Of a stretch of 19,708 nt of DNA, positions 1-6,880 are shown piece by piece. Source of the DNA: VYFG01 sp022827325 (GTDB taxonomy: Bacteria > Pseudomonadota > Gammaproteobacteria > Arenicellales > Poriferihabitantaceae); assembly GCA_022827325.1 (NCBI GenBank), contig JAJDTE010000019.1, positions 1-19,708 of the forward strand, written 5' to 3'. Numbering within the stretch: position 1 is the stretch's first letter; each line of letters opens with the position of its first letter. The notes under the pieces are model-generated. The model made no database searches. It was not told the DNA's origin and saw nothing but the letters and a program-made list of their open reading frames with translations. The position numbers and the translations under genes are program-made.

Positions 1-683
1 CGGCTGTTTCCTTTGCCGGCCACGTCATCTTCCAGTCCCCGGCTGACCCAGACCTCCCCCGCGGCATGCTTGAGGTCGCGGATTTCCTCGACCCCGTCCC
101 GCTCAAGACCGGCAGACAGAGCCCGGGGGATCGCGGGCCAGAGAACCTCGACGGCATAGATCATCCCGGAAATCACGACCTCGCCGAGACCTAGCCCCCT
201 TTCCCGGAACAGGGTCTCCAGCCGCTTCGGGGACAGTTCCCCGGCGCGGCACTCCCGCTCCAGCAGCGCCTTCGCATCGAAGACCGCCAGGGCCCGTTCG
301 ATGAAGGTGAGGCCGGCGCGCAGCTCGTTGTCCCGCAGGTGCGCCAGGAGGACGCCGGACTCCCCCTCCCAGGGCCGGACGATGCAGTCCGCCCAGCGGA
401 ACCGCTCCTCGCCGGTCTCCTTGTGAAGCTCCTGCAGAATCCTGAGCCGGGTACTGCCGCTGCCGTGGAGCAGGTAGTCCCTGGCGCCCGGCTTCCGGGT
501 GATCACCAGCGGCCGGTCCAGGCCAAGGGCCCGCACGGATGTCCTGATGCGGTCATGTTCGGGGTTCGGCTGCCGCCTGGGATTGCGCACATGGCAGCGG
601 ATCCGGTCAACCCTCACCCGCAGCAGGGACGGCTTGGGCCCGTACTGTCCCGACCCGCCCGGTTTTTCAGGTCGCCTAGGCAT
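1..683 (-). CDS. ParB-family protein of a PFGI-1-class integrating conjugative element (3' end outside window)
   Basis: The first 227 codons of a gene that leaves the window at its left edge. Reading from the ATG at 683, the protein has a short basic Pro/Gly-rich leader, then a ParB/Spo0J-like nuclease-type domain from about residue 20. The core segments LDRPLVITRKPGARDYLLHG (residues 55-74), STRLRILQELHKETGEERF (77-95) and LLAHLRDNELRAGLTFIERA (112-131) match what I recall of the ParB-like family encoded in PFGI-1/PAPI-1-type integrating conjugative elements, as distinct from chromosomal ParB. Family members are thought to act in element maintenance. The start overlaps the end of the upstream helix-turn-helix gene by 8 nt, so the two are probably co-transcribed and translationally coupled. 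No parA or dnaB-like helicase is seen next to it on the visible side, although ICE cores usually carry them. Family call is confident; whether the element is complete cannot be seen. Confidence 0.85.
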   Translation of the reverse strand, partial: MPRRPEKPGGSGQYGPKPSLLRVRVDRIRCHVRNPRRQPNPEHDRIRTSVRALGLDRPLVITRKPGARDYLLHGSGSTRLRILQELHKETGEERFRWADCIVRPWEGESGVLLAHLRDNELRAGLTFIERALAVFDAKALLERECRAGELSPKRLETLFRERGLGLGEVVISGMIYAVEVLWPAIPRALSAGLERDGVEEIRDLKHAAGEVWVSRGLEDDVAGKGNS

Positions 684-1002
684 CACCGATCTGTCCTGCA
701 GGTACTTCGCCTGCCCTGTTCCCCTGGACGCCGACCTCCGCCCAGGTGCCGGATGCCGGATAAGGCCCCTGGAAGATCTCCGGGTAGCGGACCATGCTGG
801 ACCGGGGCACCGCCGCCAGCCGGCCATTGCTCCGGCTGGCCAACAGGCAGGTATGCCCCTCGATGCGGATTGCCATCAGGGGACTGGCGAAGCGGTGCCC
901 CCCGGCGATCTGGTAAAGGTAGCCCACCGAGCTGTTGCAGACGGCGGCGACCTCGACGCGCTCCTGCCTGGTCGAACGCCTGAGAAAGAGACTGAGGTTC
1001 AT
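676..1002 (-). CDS. Small Cro/YdaS-like helix-turn-helix protein
   Basis: A 108-residue protein. Residues 1-50 (MNLSLFLRRSTRQERVEVAA, then a helix-turn-helix with SSVGYLYQIAGGHRFASP at 24-41) resemble the YdaS/Cro-like antitoxin and phage-repressor family, in which a short N-terminal helix is followed by a DNA-binding helix-turn-helix. The C-terminal half is Gly/Pro-rich and unrecognised. The ATG at 1002 is chosen because the YdaS-like fold begins exactly there; no good Shine-Dalgarno is visible, and a longer reading to the right is low-complexity and unlike the family. The stop lies inside the start of the ParB gene, suggesting one operon. A role as the local repressor of the mobile-element maintenance genes is an inference. 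Confidence 0.6.
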   Translation of the reverse strand: MNLSLFLRRSTRQERVEVAAVCNSSVGYLYQIAGGHRFASPLMAIRIEGHTCLLASRSNGRLAAVPRSSMVRYPEIFQGPYPASGTWAEVGVQGNRAGEVPAGQIGDA

Positions 1003-1303
1003 AAAATCATGGTAGTAACGGAAAACAGTCACCCCCGATTGCAATGCTCTTGGCGGCAATCCGGAGTATTTATCAGCCCGCGAAATTTCACTGGCGTGAA
1101 CCGTCCCGGCGAACGGGAACCCGGGATGCCGGCAACCGGGCCGTGTGATATGGTCCCGGCATTGCCGGCGCCCGGCGGCAGGACCGGTCCGCGGACCTCC
1201 GCGGCAGGGATGCATCCATCCGGCCCGGGCGGCGCCATGGGCCCCGCCCGGTAGACCCGGCTGGGGAAATCTCCTTCAGACCGGCCCGACCAGGAACAGC
1301 CGA
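1003..1303. other. Divergent intergenic region between the helix-turn-helix gene and the MFS gene
   Basis: About 300 bases with no convincing gene. Long open readings on both strands are GC-rich, Pro/Arg/Gly-rich shadows. The left third is AT-richer (1003-1100), as expected for a promoter region, and contains a perfect short palindrome TTCAC-TGGC-GTGAA at 1087-1100 that could be an operator. I could not place a convincing -35/-10 pair for either gene. Confidence 0.4.
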
Positions 1304-2482
1304 GTGACCGCCGCCCCCGCATCCCCGCCGACCGATCCAAGGGCGCTGCTCGTGGTTGCCGTCGCCATCGGCGGCGGACTCGCCGCCGCGTTCCACATGG
1401 GGAAGATTCCGGGCGCCCTGCCCGTGATCCAGGCGGAGCTTTCCCTGGACCTGCTCCAGTCCGGGCTGGTGGTGTCCAGTTTCAGCATCCTTGCCGCCCT
1501 GTTCGGCGTCACGCTAGGCATCCTGTCCCGCCGGGCCGGGGTCCGCCTCGCCGGCACGGTGGGCCTTGCCGCCACTGCGGCCGGCGCCATGATGGGAACC
1601 CTGGCCCTCGGATTTCCCCTGCTGCTTGCGTCCCGGGTCCTCGAGGGATTCGGTTTCCTGCTCGCGGCTGTCACCATGCCCGGCCTGATCAACCGTGTCT
1701 GCCCGCCCCGCCTGCGCTCCGTGGCACTGGGCATCTGGGCGGCCTTCATTCCCGCCGCCATGAGCCTGATGCTGCTGGCCTCACCCGTGGTCCTCGAGGT
1801 GTCCGGCTGGCGGGGACTCTGGTGGCTGAGCGCCCTGATTTCACTGCTTGTCGCCGTCTCTTTCTTCGCCCTGACGGGACAGACGGGAGAAAAGCCCCGG
1901 GCGGCTGCCGGGGAGGGGTCCGGCCGCCGGGACCTGGCAAGGCCGCTGCTGGTGAGCGGAATCTTCGCCTGCTATTCCGCGCTCTTTGCAGCGGTGACGG
2001 CTTTCCTGCCCACCTACTGGGCCGGGTACCGGGGCATGGAACTCGGGTCGGCCACCTACCTCGCGTCCCTGGTGGTGATCGGCAACATCGTGGGGAACAT
2101 CACTGCCGGATACCTCGTCGGCAGGGGAATGACCCTTGAGCGGCTGATGCGGTGGGCGCTACTGGGCGGCGGCGCCTCGGCGGCGCTCGCCTTTTCGGGG
2201 ATGGTACCGCTCGCGGGGGAGTTCGCCGCCGCGTGGATGTTCACGTTTCTCTCCGGACTGCTCCCGGGCGCGGTGTTCGCCCATATCGGCACCATCTCGC
2301 CCTCGACGGATTCCGTCCCCATGACCACCGGCATGATCTTCCAGGGGGCCGGCATGGGCCAGGTTCTCGGTCCCGTGGGTCTCGGCATGGCGGCGGGAGC
2401 CGGCCTGGGATGGACCGGCGGCGCGGGTTTCCTGCTGCTCGTCAGCCTGCTGGGGGTCTGGCTGTGCCGCCGGTGCGCATGA
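1304..2482 (+). CDS. MFS transporter, 12 membrane segments predicted
   Basis: A 392-residue, strongly hydrophobic protein with about twelve membrane segments in two halves separated by a polar loop near residues 185-205 (GQTGEKPRAAAGEGSGRRD). Length and pattern fit the major facilitator superfamily. The first helices and the region following SVPMTTGMIFQGAGMGQ recall the CynX/NimT-like group of drug and anion transporters. The start is taken as GTG at 1304 because an AGGA lies 8 nt upstream and the first helix begins about 17 residues later; the in-frame extension to 1145 is Arg/Pro-rich and not membrane-like. It converges on the tup-linked regulator gene, with only 18 bp between the stop codons. 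Substrate unknown. A link to tungstate transport is not indicated, since it lies on the opposite strand. Confidence 0.85.
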   Translation: MTAAPASPPTDPRALLVVAVAIGGGLAAAFHMGKIPGALPVIQAELSLDLLQSGLVVSSFSILAALFGVTLGILSRRAGVRLAGTVGLAATAAGAMMGTLALGFPLLLASRVLEGFGFLLAAVTMPGLINRVCPPRLRSVALGIWAAFIPAAMSLMLLASPVVLEVSGWRGLWWLSALISLLVAVSFFALTGQTGEKPRAAAGEGSGRRDLARPLLVSGIFACYSALFAAVTAFLPTYWAGYRGMELGSATYLASLVVIGNIVGNITAGYLVGRGMTLERLMRWALLGGGASAALAFSGMVPLAGEFAAAWMFTFLSGLLPGAVFAHIGTISPSTDSVPMTTGMIFQGAGMGQVLGPVGLGMAAGAGLGWTGGAGFLLLVSLLGVWLCRRCA

Positions 2483-2500
2483 ACGACCGCCCGGACGCGC

Positions 2501-3604
2501 TCAGGCATCAGGACCCGGCAGGCCGCGGACAACCAGCTCCTCCGCATCCAGGCTCCTGCCGGCGTCCGCGACATCGAACCCGTCCATGGCGGATATGGCC
2601 TCCCGCCACTGTTGGCCGGCCAGCAGGTCGCGCAGTGCCCTGACGGACGGATGCTGCCATTCCCGGCGTCTGACCGCGTAGAAGTACACTTCCGAAGCCA
2701 GGGGGATGAAGTCCAGGTCATGGGCCACGGCAGCGGTTTCCATGCCGATGCCCACATCCACCGAATCACTGGCCACCAGCGCACTGACGGCAGAGTGGGT
2801 GAACTCGATGTGATCGTATCCCTGGATGCGGGCATTGTCGATGGAGCGGTCCTCCAGCAGCAGGTCAAGCAGCATCCGGGTGCCGGAATTCGCCTGCCGG
2901 TTCACGAAGCGGACATCGTCCCGGGCAAGGTCCTCCACGCCGGCGATGTTGCGGGGGTTGCCGGGTTTCACGATCAGGCCCTGGCGCCGCCGCACGGCGT
3001 GAATCACCCGGCAGTCCGCGGGCGTGAAGAACCGGAGGTAGTGGCGGATGAACCCCTCGGCAAGCGCGCCTTCGGCGAGATGGAACCCCGCGGCATCGCA
3101 ATCCCCGGTCCTGAGATGCTGCAGGCAGCGCGCGCTCCCGCCGTGGGTGATCCGGGACCTTACCCGGAAATCCCGCTCCAGGATGTCTGCCAGGACCGGA
3201 TGGCTGAGACAGTGGCTGGCGTAGACCCTGAGCGATTGCGCCTCAGGCGCCGGACCGTCCGCCACGGCCTCCAGTTCCCTGCAGATCAGTTCCTCGGCCG
3301 ACTGGAGCTGGGATCGGGACTGTTCCCGGGCATAGTCCCTGGCCCACAGCAGTTTCCTGCCCATTTCATCCAGTCTCGCCCCCTGGCCCTGGCGCGGGAT
3401 GATCAGCGGCGCGCCCAGCCGGTCGCGCCATCGGTTCACCAGGTTCCAGGCATTGCGGTAGGAGATATTACAGTGCCTGGCGGCGGCGCTGATGCTGCCA
3501 AAACGGTCGATCTGGCGGAGCAGTTCGAACAGGAGCTCGGGAACCGGCAGGGATCCGTCCGCGTCCAGGCGCCAGCTAACGTCGAGTTTCAGTTCAAGGG
3601 GCAT
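2501..3604 (-). CDS. ModE-like helix-turn-helix plus PBP-like sensor domain regulator, probable tungstate/molybdate regulator
   Basis: A 367-residue protein. Residues about 20-90 form a ModE/LysR-type winged helix: FGSISAAARHCNISYRNAWN (35-54) is the typical recognition segment, and GRKLLWARD follows the wing. From about residue 125 to 345 the sequence resembles a periplasmic-binding-protein-like domain (the PF12727-type fold also found at the end of some MoeA proteins), with ITHGGSARCLQHLRTGDCDA and FVNRQANSGTRMLLDLLLE as anchor segments. In this family the sensor domain binds an oxyanion or a related ligand and the winged helix controls transport or cofactor genes. The gene is last in the tupB-tupC-tupA cluster, 36 bp behind tupA on the same strand, so control of that operon is the obvious inference. 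The ligand is not shown by the sequence. Confidence 0.82.
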   Translation of the reverse strand: MPLELKLDVSWRLDADGSLPVPELLFELLRQIDRFGSISAAARHCNISYRNAWNLVNRWRDRLGAPLIIPRQGQGARLDEMGRKLLWARDYAREQSRSQLQSAEELICRELEAVADGPAPEAQSLRVYASHCLSHPVLADILERDFRVRSRITHGGSARCLQHLRTGDCDAAGFHLAEGALAEGFIRHYLRFFTPADCRVIHAVRRRQGLIVKPGNPRNIAGVEDLARDDVRFVNRQANSGTRMLLDLLLEDRSIDNARIQGYDHIEFTHSAVSALVASDSVDVGIGMETAAVAHDLDFIPLASEVYFYAVRRREWQHPSVRALRDLLAGQQWREAISAMDGFDVADAGRSLDAEELVVRGLPGPDA

Positions 3605-3640
3605 CGTCCTGCCGTACTCCAGGGTCTTTGGAAGGGGGTC

Positions 3641-4501
3641 TCAACGGCGCGCGGCATTGGCAAAGAATGCCTGTTGCCCCTCCAGGCGGTAGGCGTCGAT
3701 GGCTTCCTGCCCCGTGTCCGAGGTAAGCCAGTCGATGAAAGCCTGCCCGTCGGCCGCCTTGACATGGGCATGCCGTTCAGGATTGACCAGGATGACGCCG
3801 TACTGGTTGAACAGCACCGCATCCCCCTCCACGAGGATTTTCAGGTCGCCCTTGTTGGCGAACTTCAGCCACGTGGCGCGGTCGGTGAGGGCGTAGCCGC
3901 CGATGCCGCTAGCCACGTTCAGGGTGGCCCCCATGCCAGAGCCGGTCTCCCGGTACCACGCGCCGTCAGGTTCCACCCCGGCAGCCTTCCAGAGCGCGCG
4001 CTCCTTCCTGTGGGTGCCGCTTTCATCGCCGCGCGAAGCGAACACGGCACCGGCGGCAGCGATGTTCCTGAGAGCCGCCGACACGTCCCGGCCCGCGACA
4101 TCGGCCGGGTCCGCATCCGGACCCACGATCACGAAGTCGTTGTACATCACGTCCAGTCGCTCGACGCCGTGCCCCTCGGCGACGAATTTCTCCTCCGAGG
4201 GCCTGTGGTGAACAAGGAGGACATCCGCGTCGCCGCTGCTGGCCATCCGGATGGCCTTGCCGGTGCCCACGGCCACGACCCGGACCCCGATGCCGCTGTG
4301 CTCCCAGAACCTGGGCAAGAGGACGTCAAACAGCCCCGAGTTTTCCGTCGAAGTGGTGGAGGCGACGGTGATGAACCGTTCCTGCGCCGATGCCCATGCG
4401 CCTGTCACCGAAAGGACGATGACGGCTGCGGCCCTGCATATCCCTGCACGCGGTTGCTTCATGGAACAGCGGGCACTCGGCAGTTGGAATTGCAGGCTCA
4501 T
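3641..4501 (-). CDS. tupA: Tungstate ABC transporter, periplasmic substrate-binding protein
   Basis: A 286-residue protein that would capture tungstate in the periplasm and hand it to TupB. It has a signal peptide with a basic start, hydrophobic core at about 24-36 and probable cleavage after ASA at residue 39. The mature part opens with the TTST oxyanion-binding motif (49-52) and continues with GTGKAIRMASSGDADVLLVH and VMYNDFVIVGP, all hallmarks of the TupA/WtpA-like group. The C-terminal NPERHAHVKAADGQAFIDWL segment is also typical. Start: ATG at 4501 lies 4 nt after the tupC stop and has GGTGAGG just in front. A second ATG at 4462 would shorten the signal peptide to a more usual length but has no ribosome-binding site. 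Tungstate rather than molybdate is favoured by the gene order and family motifs, not proven. Confidence 0.9.
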   Translation of the reverse strand: MSLQFQLPSARCSMKQPRAGICRAAAVIVLSVTGAWASAQERFITVASTTSTENSGLFDVLLPRFWEHSGIGVRVVAVGTGKAIRMASSGDADVLLVHHRPSEEKFVAEGHGVERLDVMYNDFVIVGPDADPADVAGRDVSAALRNIAAAGAVFASRGDESGTHRKERALWKAAGVEPDGAWYRETGSGMGATLNVASGIGGYALTDRATWLKFANKGDLKILVEGDAVLFNQYGVILVNPERHAHVKAADGQAFIDWLTSDTGQEAIDAYRLEGQQAFFANAARR

Positions 4502-4505
4502 CGCC

Positions 4506-5345
4506 TCACCAGATGAGGTCCCCCCGAAGGTAGGCGGCGGCCTCCGCCGTCCCCGGGCGGGCAAAGAAGTCCGTGGCCGGTCCGCTTTCCAGGACCTCCC
4601 CCCGGTGCATGAACACGATTTCGTCGGCAAGCCGCCTGGCCTGGCCGATATCATGGGTCACCATGATCACCCGGGTTCCGTCTTCATGGATCAGGGCGAT
4701 CATCTCCTCGACCCGGCGGGTGGCGGCCGGGTCGAGGTGGGCCGTCGGTTCGTCGAGAAACAGCACCCGGTGCTGCACGGCAAGGCAGCGCGCCAGCGAC
4801 AGGCGCTGGCGCTCTCCGCCGGACAGGTGCATGGCCCTCCGCCCCGCCAGGGGACCCAGTCCGGATGCCTCCAGGGCATGGGCGAGGCGCCCGGCATGCA
4901 GCGCACGTTCGACACGGCAGGCCTTGAGGGCAAACCGGATGTTGTCCTCCACGCTTCGGCGCAACACCACCGGCTTCTGGAAGACCATGCCCTGGGCAGC
5001 GGGATGCATGGCCAGATCCGGGTCCCGCCAGCGCACTTTTCCCGTGGTGGGCGAAAGCAGCCCGTGGCAGATCCGCAACAGCAGCGTCTTCCCGGCACCG
5101 TTGGGGCCCAGGATCACGCTGGTCCTGTCGCCGCCGAAGGCCAGGTTGATCTCCTTCAGGAGCGCAGCGTCCCCGGAAACAAGGCCCACATCCACCAGTT
5201 CCAGGGGCAGGATCGCCGCTGCCCGGGAGGTCCCGGGCATCGCGGAGGATGCGGAAGACGCGGCCGCGGAATCCGTTCCGGGGACGGGGGCCGGGGATTC
5301 CCCCGGGTTCCGGCCCGGCACCAGTTTCAGGTTTCGCTTGTCCAT
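4506..5345 (-). CDS. tupC: Tungstate ABC transporter, ATP-binding protein
   Basis: A 279-residue ATPase that would power TupB. All ABC motifs are intact: Walker A GPNGAGKT (80-87), Q-loop Q123, signature LSGGERQ (174-180), Walker B VLFLDEP (194-200) and the switch histidine in VTHD (H231). The start ATG overlaps the tupB stop by one base (TGATG), which supports 5345 as the start and implies translational coupling. Unusual is an N-terminal extension of about 45 residues rich in Ala, Ser, Pro and Gly before the first ABC strand. An internal ATG at 5240 would remove most of it. The next gene, tupA, starts 4 nt after the stop. Confidence 0.92.
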   Translation of the reverse strand: MDKRNLKLVPGRNPGESPAPVPGTDSAAASSASSAMPGTSRAAAILPLELVDVGLVSGDAALLKEINLAFGGDRTSVILGPNGAGKTLLLRICHGLLSPTTGKVRWRDPDLAMHPAAQGMVFQKPVVLRRSVEDNIRFALKACRVERALHAGRLAHALEASGLGPLAGRRAMHLSGGERQRLSLARCLAVQHRVLFLDEPTAHLDPAATRRVEEMIALIHEDGTRVIMVTHDIGQARRLADEIVFMHRGEVLESGPATDFFARPGTAEAAAYLRGDLIW

Positions 5346-6043
5346 CAGGCCAGCTTCTCCCGGGACTGCAGCAGCAGCACCAGCGCGTTGATGGAGATCA
5401 CGATCGCAAGGAGCACGATTCCGAGTCCCAGCGCCAGGCTGAAGTCGCCCTTGCTGGTTTCCATGGCAATGGTGGTGGTCATTACGCGGGTTACGTGATT
5501 GATATTGCCGCCGACGATCATGACGGCGCCGACTTCGGCGCTGGCGCGTCCGAATCCGGCCAAAAGAGCCGTGGCCAGGCTGTAGCGGCCCTCGCGGATC
5601 AGGATGAACGTGCCCGGCAGCGGCCCGATGCGATAGGACCGGAACTGCTCGTCGTAGTCCCGGTGCAGATCGTCAAGCGTCTGGCGCGTGAGGGCGGCGA
5701 TGATGGGCAGCACCAGCAGGGTCTGGGCGAACACCATGGCCTGGGGAGTAAACAGGAGCCCGTACTGGCCCAGGGGGCCGGCCCGGGAAAGCAGCAGATA
5801 GACAACCAGGCCGAGCACCACGGGCGGCATGCCCATGAAACTGTTGAGCAGCGCAATGACCACGCGCCTGCCCGGGAACCGGTACATGGTCAGCCAGGCA
5901 CCGAGCGGCATGCCGATCACCGCGGCGATTGCCACTGCCGACAAGCTGACCTCGAGAGACAGCAGTACGATCTCAACCAGGTCCTCGTCGGCCTCCGCGA
6001 CCATCCGGATTGCGGTGGCTGCAGCGTCAGAAAACTGCGCCAT
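5345..6043 (-). CDS. tupB: Tungstate ABC transporter, permease
   Basis: A 232-residue inner-membrane permease with about five or six membrane segments. The family-typical opening DEDLVEIVLLSLEVSLSAVA, the segment LLNSFMGMPPVVLGLVVYLL and the coupling-helix region GFGRASAEVGAVMIVGGNIN (EAA-loop type) identify the TupB/WtpB-like group of oxyanion permeases. It is the first gene of the tup operon and ends in a one-base overlap with tupC. The ATG at 6043 gives the usual family N-terminus, but no Shine-Dalgarno is visible: the bases in front of it are the AT-rich palindrome at 6045-6062. An internal ATG at 6004 has no better site. Initiation may therefore be weak, or affected by the bound regulator. 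Confidence 0.9.
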   Translation of the reverse strand: MAQFSDAAATAIRMVAEADEDLVEIVLLSLEVSLSAVAIAAVIGMPLGAWLTMYRFPGRRVVIALLNSFMGMPPVVLGLVVYLLLSRAGPLGQYGLLFTPQAMVFAQTLLVLPIIAALTRQTLDDLHRDYDEQFRSYRIGPLPGTFILIREGRYSLATALLAGFGRASAEVGAVMIVGGNINHVTRVMTTTIAMETSKGDFSLALGLGIVLLAIVISINALVLLLQSREKLA

Positions 6044-6044
6044 A

Positions 6045-6062
6045 TATGTATTGATTTACATA
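6045..6062. promoter_or_regulatory. Palindromic operator next to the tupB start, ModE-like
   Basis: A perfect inverted repeat TATGTA-TTGATT-TACATA, extendable to 8 of 9 matching positions on each arm (6042-6065). The layout, AT-rich arms of TATAT type around a 6-bp spacer, resembles the general form of ModE operators. It ends 2 bp in front of the tupB ATG and lies downstream of the -10 box at 6079-6084, so a bound protein would block elongation or initiation of translation. Binding by the regulator at 2501-3604 is inferred. Confidence 0.6.
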
Positions 6063-6078
6063 AATACAGAGATCATGG

Positions 6079-6084
6079 ATTATA
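6079..6084 (-). promoter_or_regulatory. -10 box of the tup operon promoter
   Basis: On the minus strand this is a perfect TATAAT, 35 bp upstream of the tupB ATG. No good -35 lies 16-18 bp further upstream, which would suit an activated or otherwise weak promoter. Predicted transcription start is near 6072. Confidence 0.55.
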
Positions 6085-6108
6085 TCTTTAGGAAGATTCG
6101 GAAGTATA

Positions 6109-6126
6109 TATGTATTTCATTACCTA
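6109..6126. promoter_or_regulatory. Second, degenerate copy of the tup operator
   Basis: TATGTA-TTTCAT-TACCTA repeats the left arm and spacing of the palindrome at 6045-6062, with one mismatch in the right arm. The longer direct repeat ATATATGTATT is shared by both sites. The two centres are 64 bp apart, about six helical turns, so both would face the same side of the DNA, one upstream of and one downstream of the TATAAT box. Confidence 0.45.
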
Positions 6127-6279
6127 TTTATTGATATCGCAGCACAAGTGTATCCAAGGAGATCGACGAACAAAACGGCCGACACTTCGCCTGCTCCCTC
6201 ACGAAGACCTGCGTACGGCTCCGAGAGAGTCGCTGTTGATAAGCCTTCTAAACCGGGGACTTCCACCCCTTACCGATGG

Positions 6280-6302
6280 GATAAATATGTCAGGTATTTA
6301 TC
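6280..6302. repeat. Perfect inverted repeat upstream of the AbrB/PIN module
   Basis: GATAAATA-TGTCAGG-TATTTATC, two perfect 8-bp arms around a 7-bp spacer, in the 250-bp gene-free stretch between the tup operon and the AbrB-like gene. It could be an operator for either divergent unit; there is no T-tract to make it a terminator. Confidence 0.5.
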
Positions 6303-6325
6303 GTCTGCTCACACCCTCGAAGCGA

Positions 6326-6356
6326 CACTGACATTCAGTGCCGCAAGCGGTACAGT
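6326..6356 (+). promoter_or_regulatory. Probable promoter with overlapping palindrome for the AbrB/PIN module
   Basis: CTGACA (6328-6333, five of six matches to the -35 consensus) is followed after 17 bp by TACAGT (6351-6356, four of six). The -35 lies inside a perfect palindrome CACTG-ACATT-CAGTG (6326-6340). A start near 6363 would give a 30-nt leader before the ATG at 6393. The overlap of palindrome and promoter suggests autorepression, the usual mode of antitoxin genes. Confidence 0.5.
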
Positions 6357-6392
6357 AAGGATTCATTTCATCCTTGAAGATACTGATTCTCC

Positions 6393-6617
6393 ATGCTCGC
6401 AAAACTGACTTCCAAAAACCGACTGACCCTTCCGAAGGCGGTGACCGCAGCGGTTGAAGCTACCGACTATTTCGAAGTAACGGCGGAAAATGGCCGGATT
6501 GTGCTGACTCCTGTCCGGGTCAACCGTGCCGATGAGGTTCGGGCGAAGCTCGCTGGTCTGGGGCTGTCGGAAAGCGATGTGGCCGAAGCGATCACATGGG
6601 CCAGAACAGGCGGGTAA
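6393..6617 (+). CDS. AbrB/SpoVT-type antitoxin
   Basis: A 74-residue protein with the swapped-hairpin AbrB-type DNA-binding domain: MLAKLTSKNRLTLPKAV at the N-terminus, then YFEVTAENGRIVLTPVRVN. The C-terminal tail RADEVRAKLAGLGLSESDVA with AITWAR is the toxin-binding type found beside PIN toxins. Its last 22 nt overlap the following PIN gene, as usual in such pairs. It would bind and neutralise the toxin and repress its own promoter. The antitoxin is complete, while the partner toxin is not. Confidence 0.85.
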   Translation: MLAKLTSKNRLTLPKAVTAAVEATDYFEVTAENGRIVLTPVRVNRADEVRAKLAGLGLSESDVAEAITWARTGG

Positions 6618-6880
6618 CGTCGGTACGAACGGTCCTGGACACGAATGTCCTGGTTTCAGCACTGCTTTTCCACCACTGCACACTGGCCTGGTTGCGTGGT
6701 GCCTGGCGTTCGGGACCCATTCGACCGGAAATTCCTGGAGCTGGCCTTGCCGGGAATGCTGAGGTTCTTGTGACGGGTGACGTCGGCTTGCTTGCATCAG
6801 CCGATCGGTTTGCTGTTCCCATCCTGTCTTCGGGGCAGTTCGGACAATCCCTGGATCACGAAGAATCCGTGGACAGATGA
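6596..6880 (+). pseudogene. PIN-domain toxin with internal deletion and compensating frameshift
   Basis: An open 94-residue frame that is a shortened PIN toxin (usual length about 135-145). The N-terminus TSVRTVLDTNVLVSALLFHH carries the first catalytic aspartate, and the C-terminus LAGNAEVLVTGDVGLLASAD carries the last strand and GD. Between them about 40-50 residues are missing, including the central glutamate helix. Just after the junction, the family motif DPFDRKFLELAL is still encoded at about 6715-6755, but in another frame. A G missing from the expected ttggccggg (6750-6757) brings the reading back to AGNAEVLVTGD. The deletion and the one-base loss thus compensate, leaving an open frame without the middle of the active site. 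It is most likely inactive as an RNase. Confidence 0.8.

Noticed and set aside
339..1254. Plus-strand open frames across the ParB/YdaS region
   Set aside because: Low-complexity Pro/Arg-rich readings antisense to a well-matched ParB-family sequence.
1145..1303. N-terminal extension of the MFS gene back to an ATG at 1145
   Set aside because: The added 53 residues are Arg/Pro-rich and not membrane-like, while GTG 1304 has AGGA at a proper distance.
2612..5498. Plus-strand open frames of 634 and 415 codons opposite the regulator and tup genes
   Set aside because: The minus-strand genes show complete family motifs and operon-type overlaps; the plus-strand readings are low-complexity shadows.
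6195..6230. Bases around CTGCGTACGGCTCCGAG recall the 3' strand of a group II intron domain V
   Set aside because: The pairing 5' strand is not present nearby and no reverse transcriptase remains; the likeness is too short to support a call.
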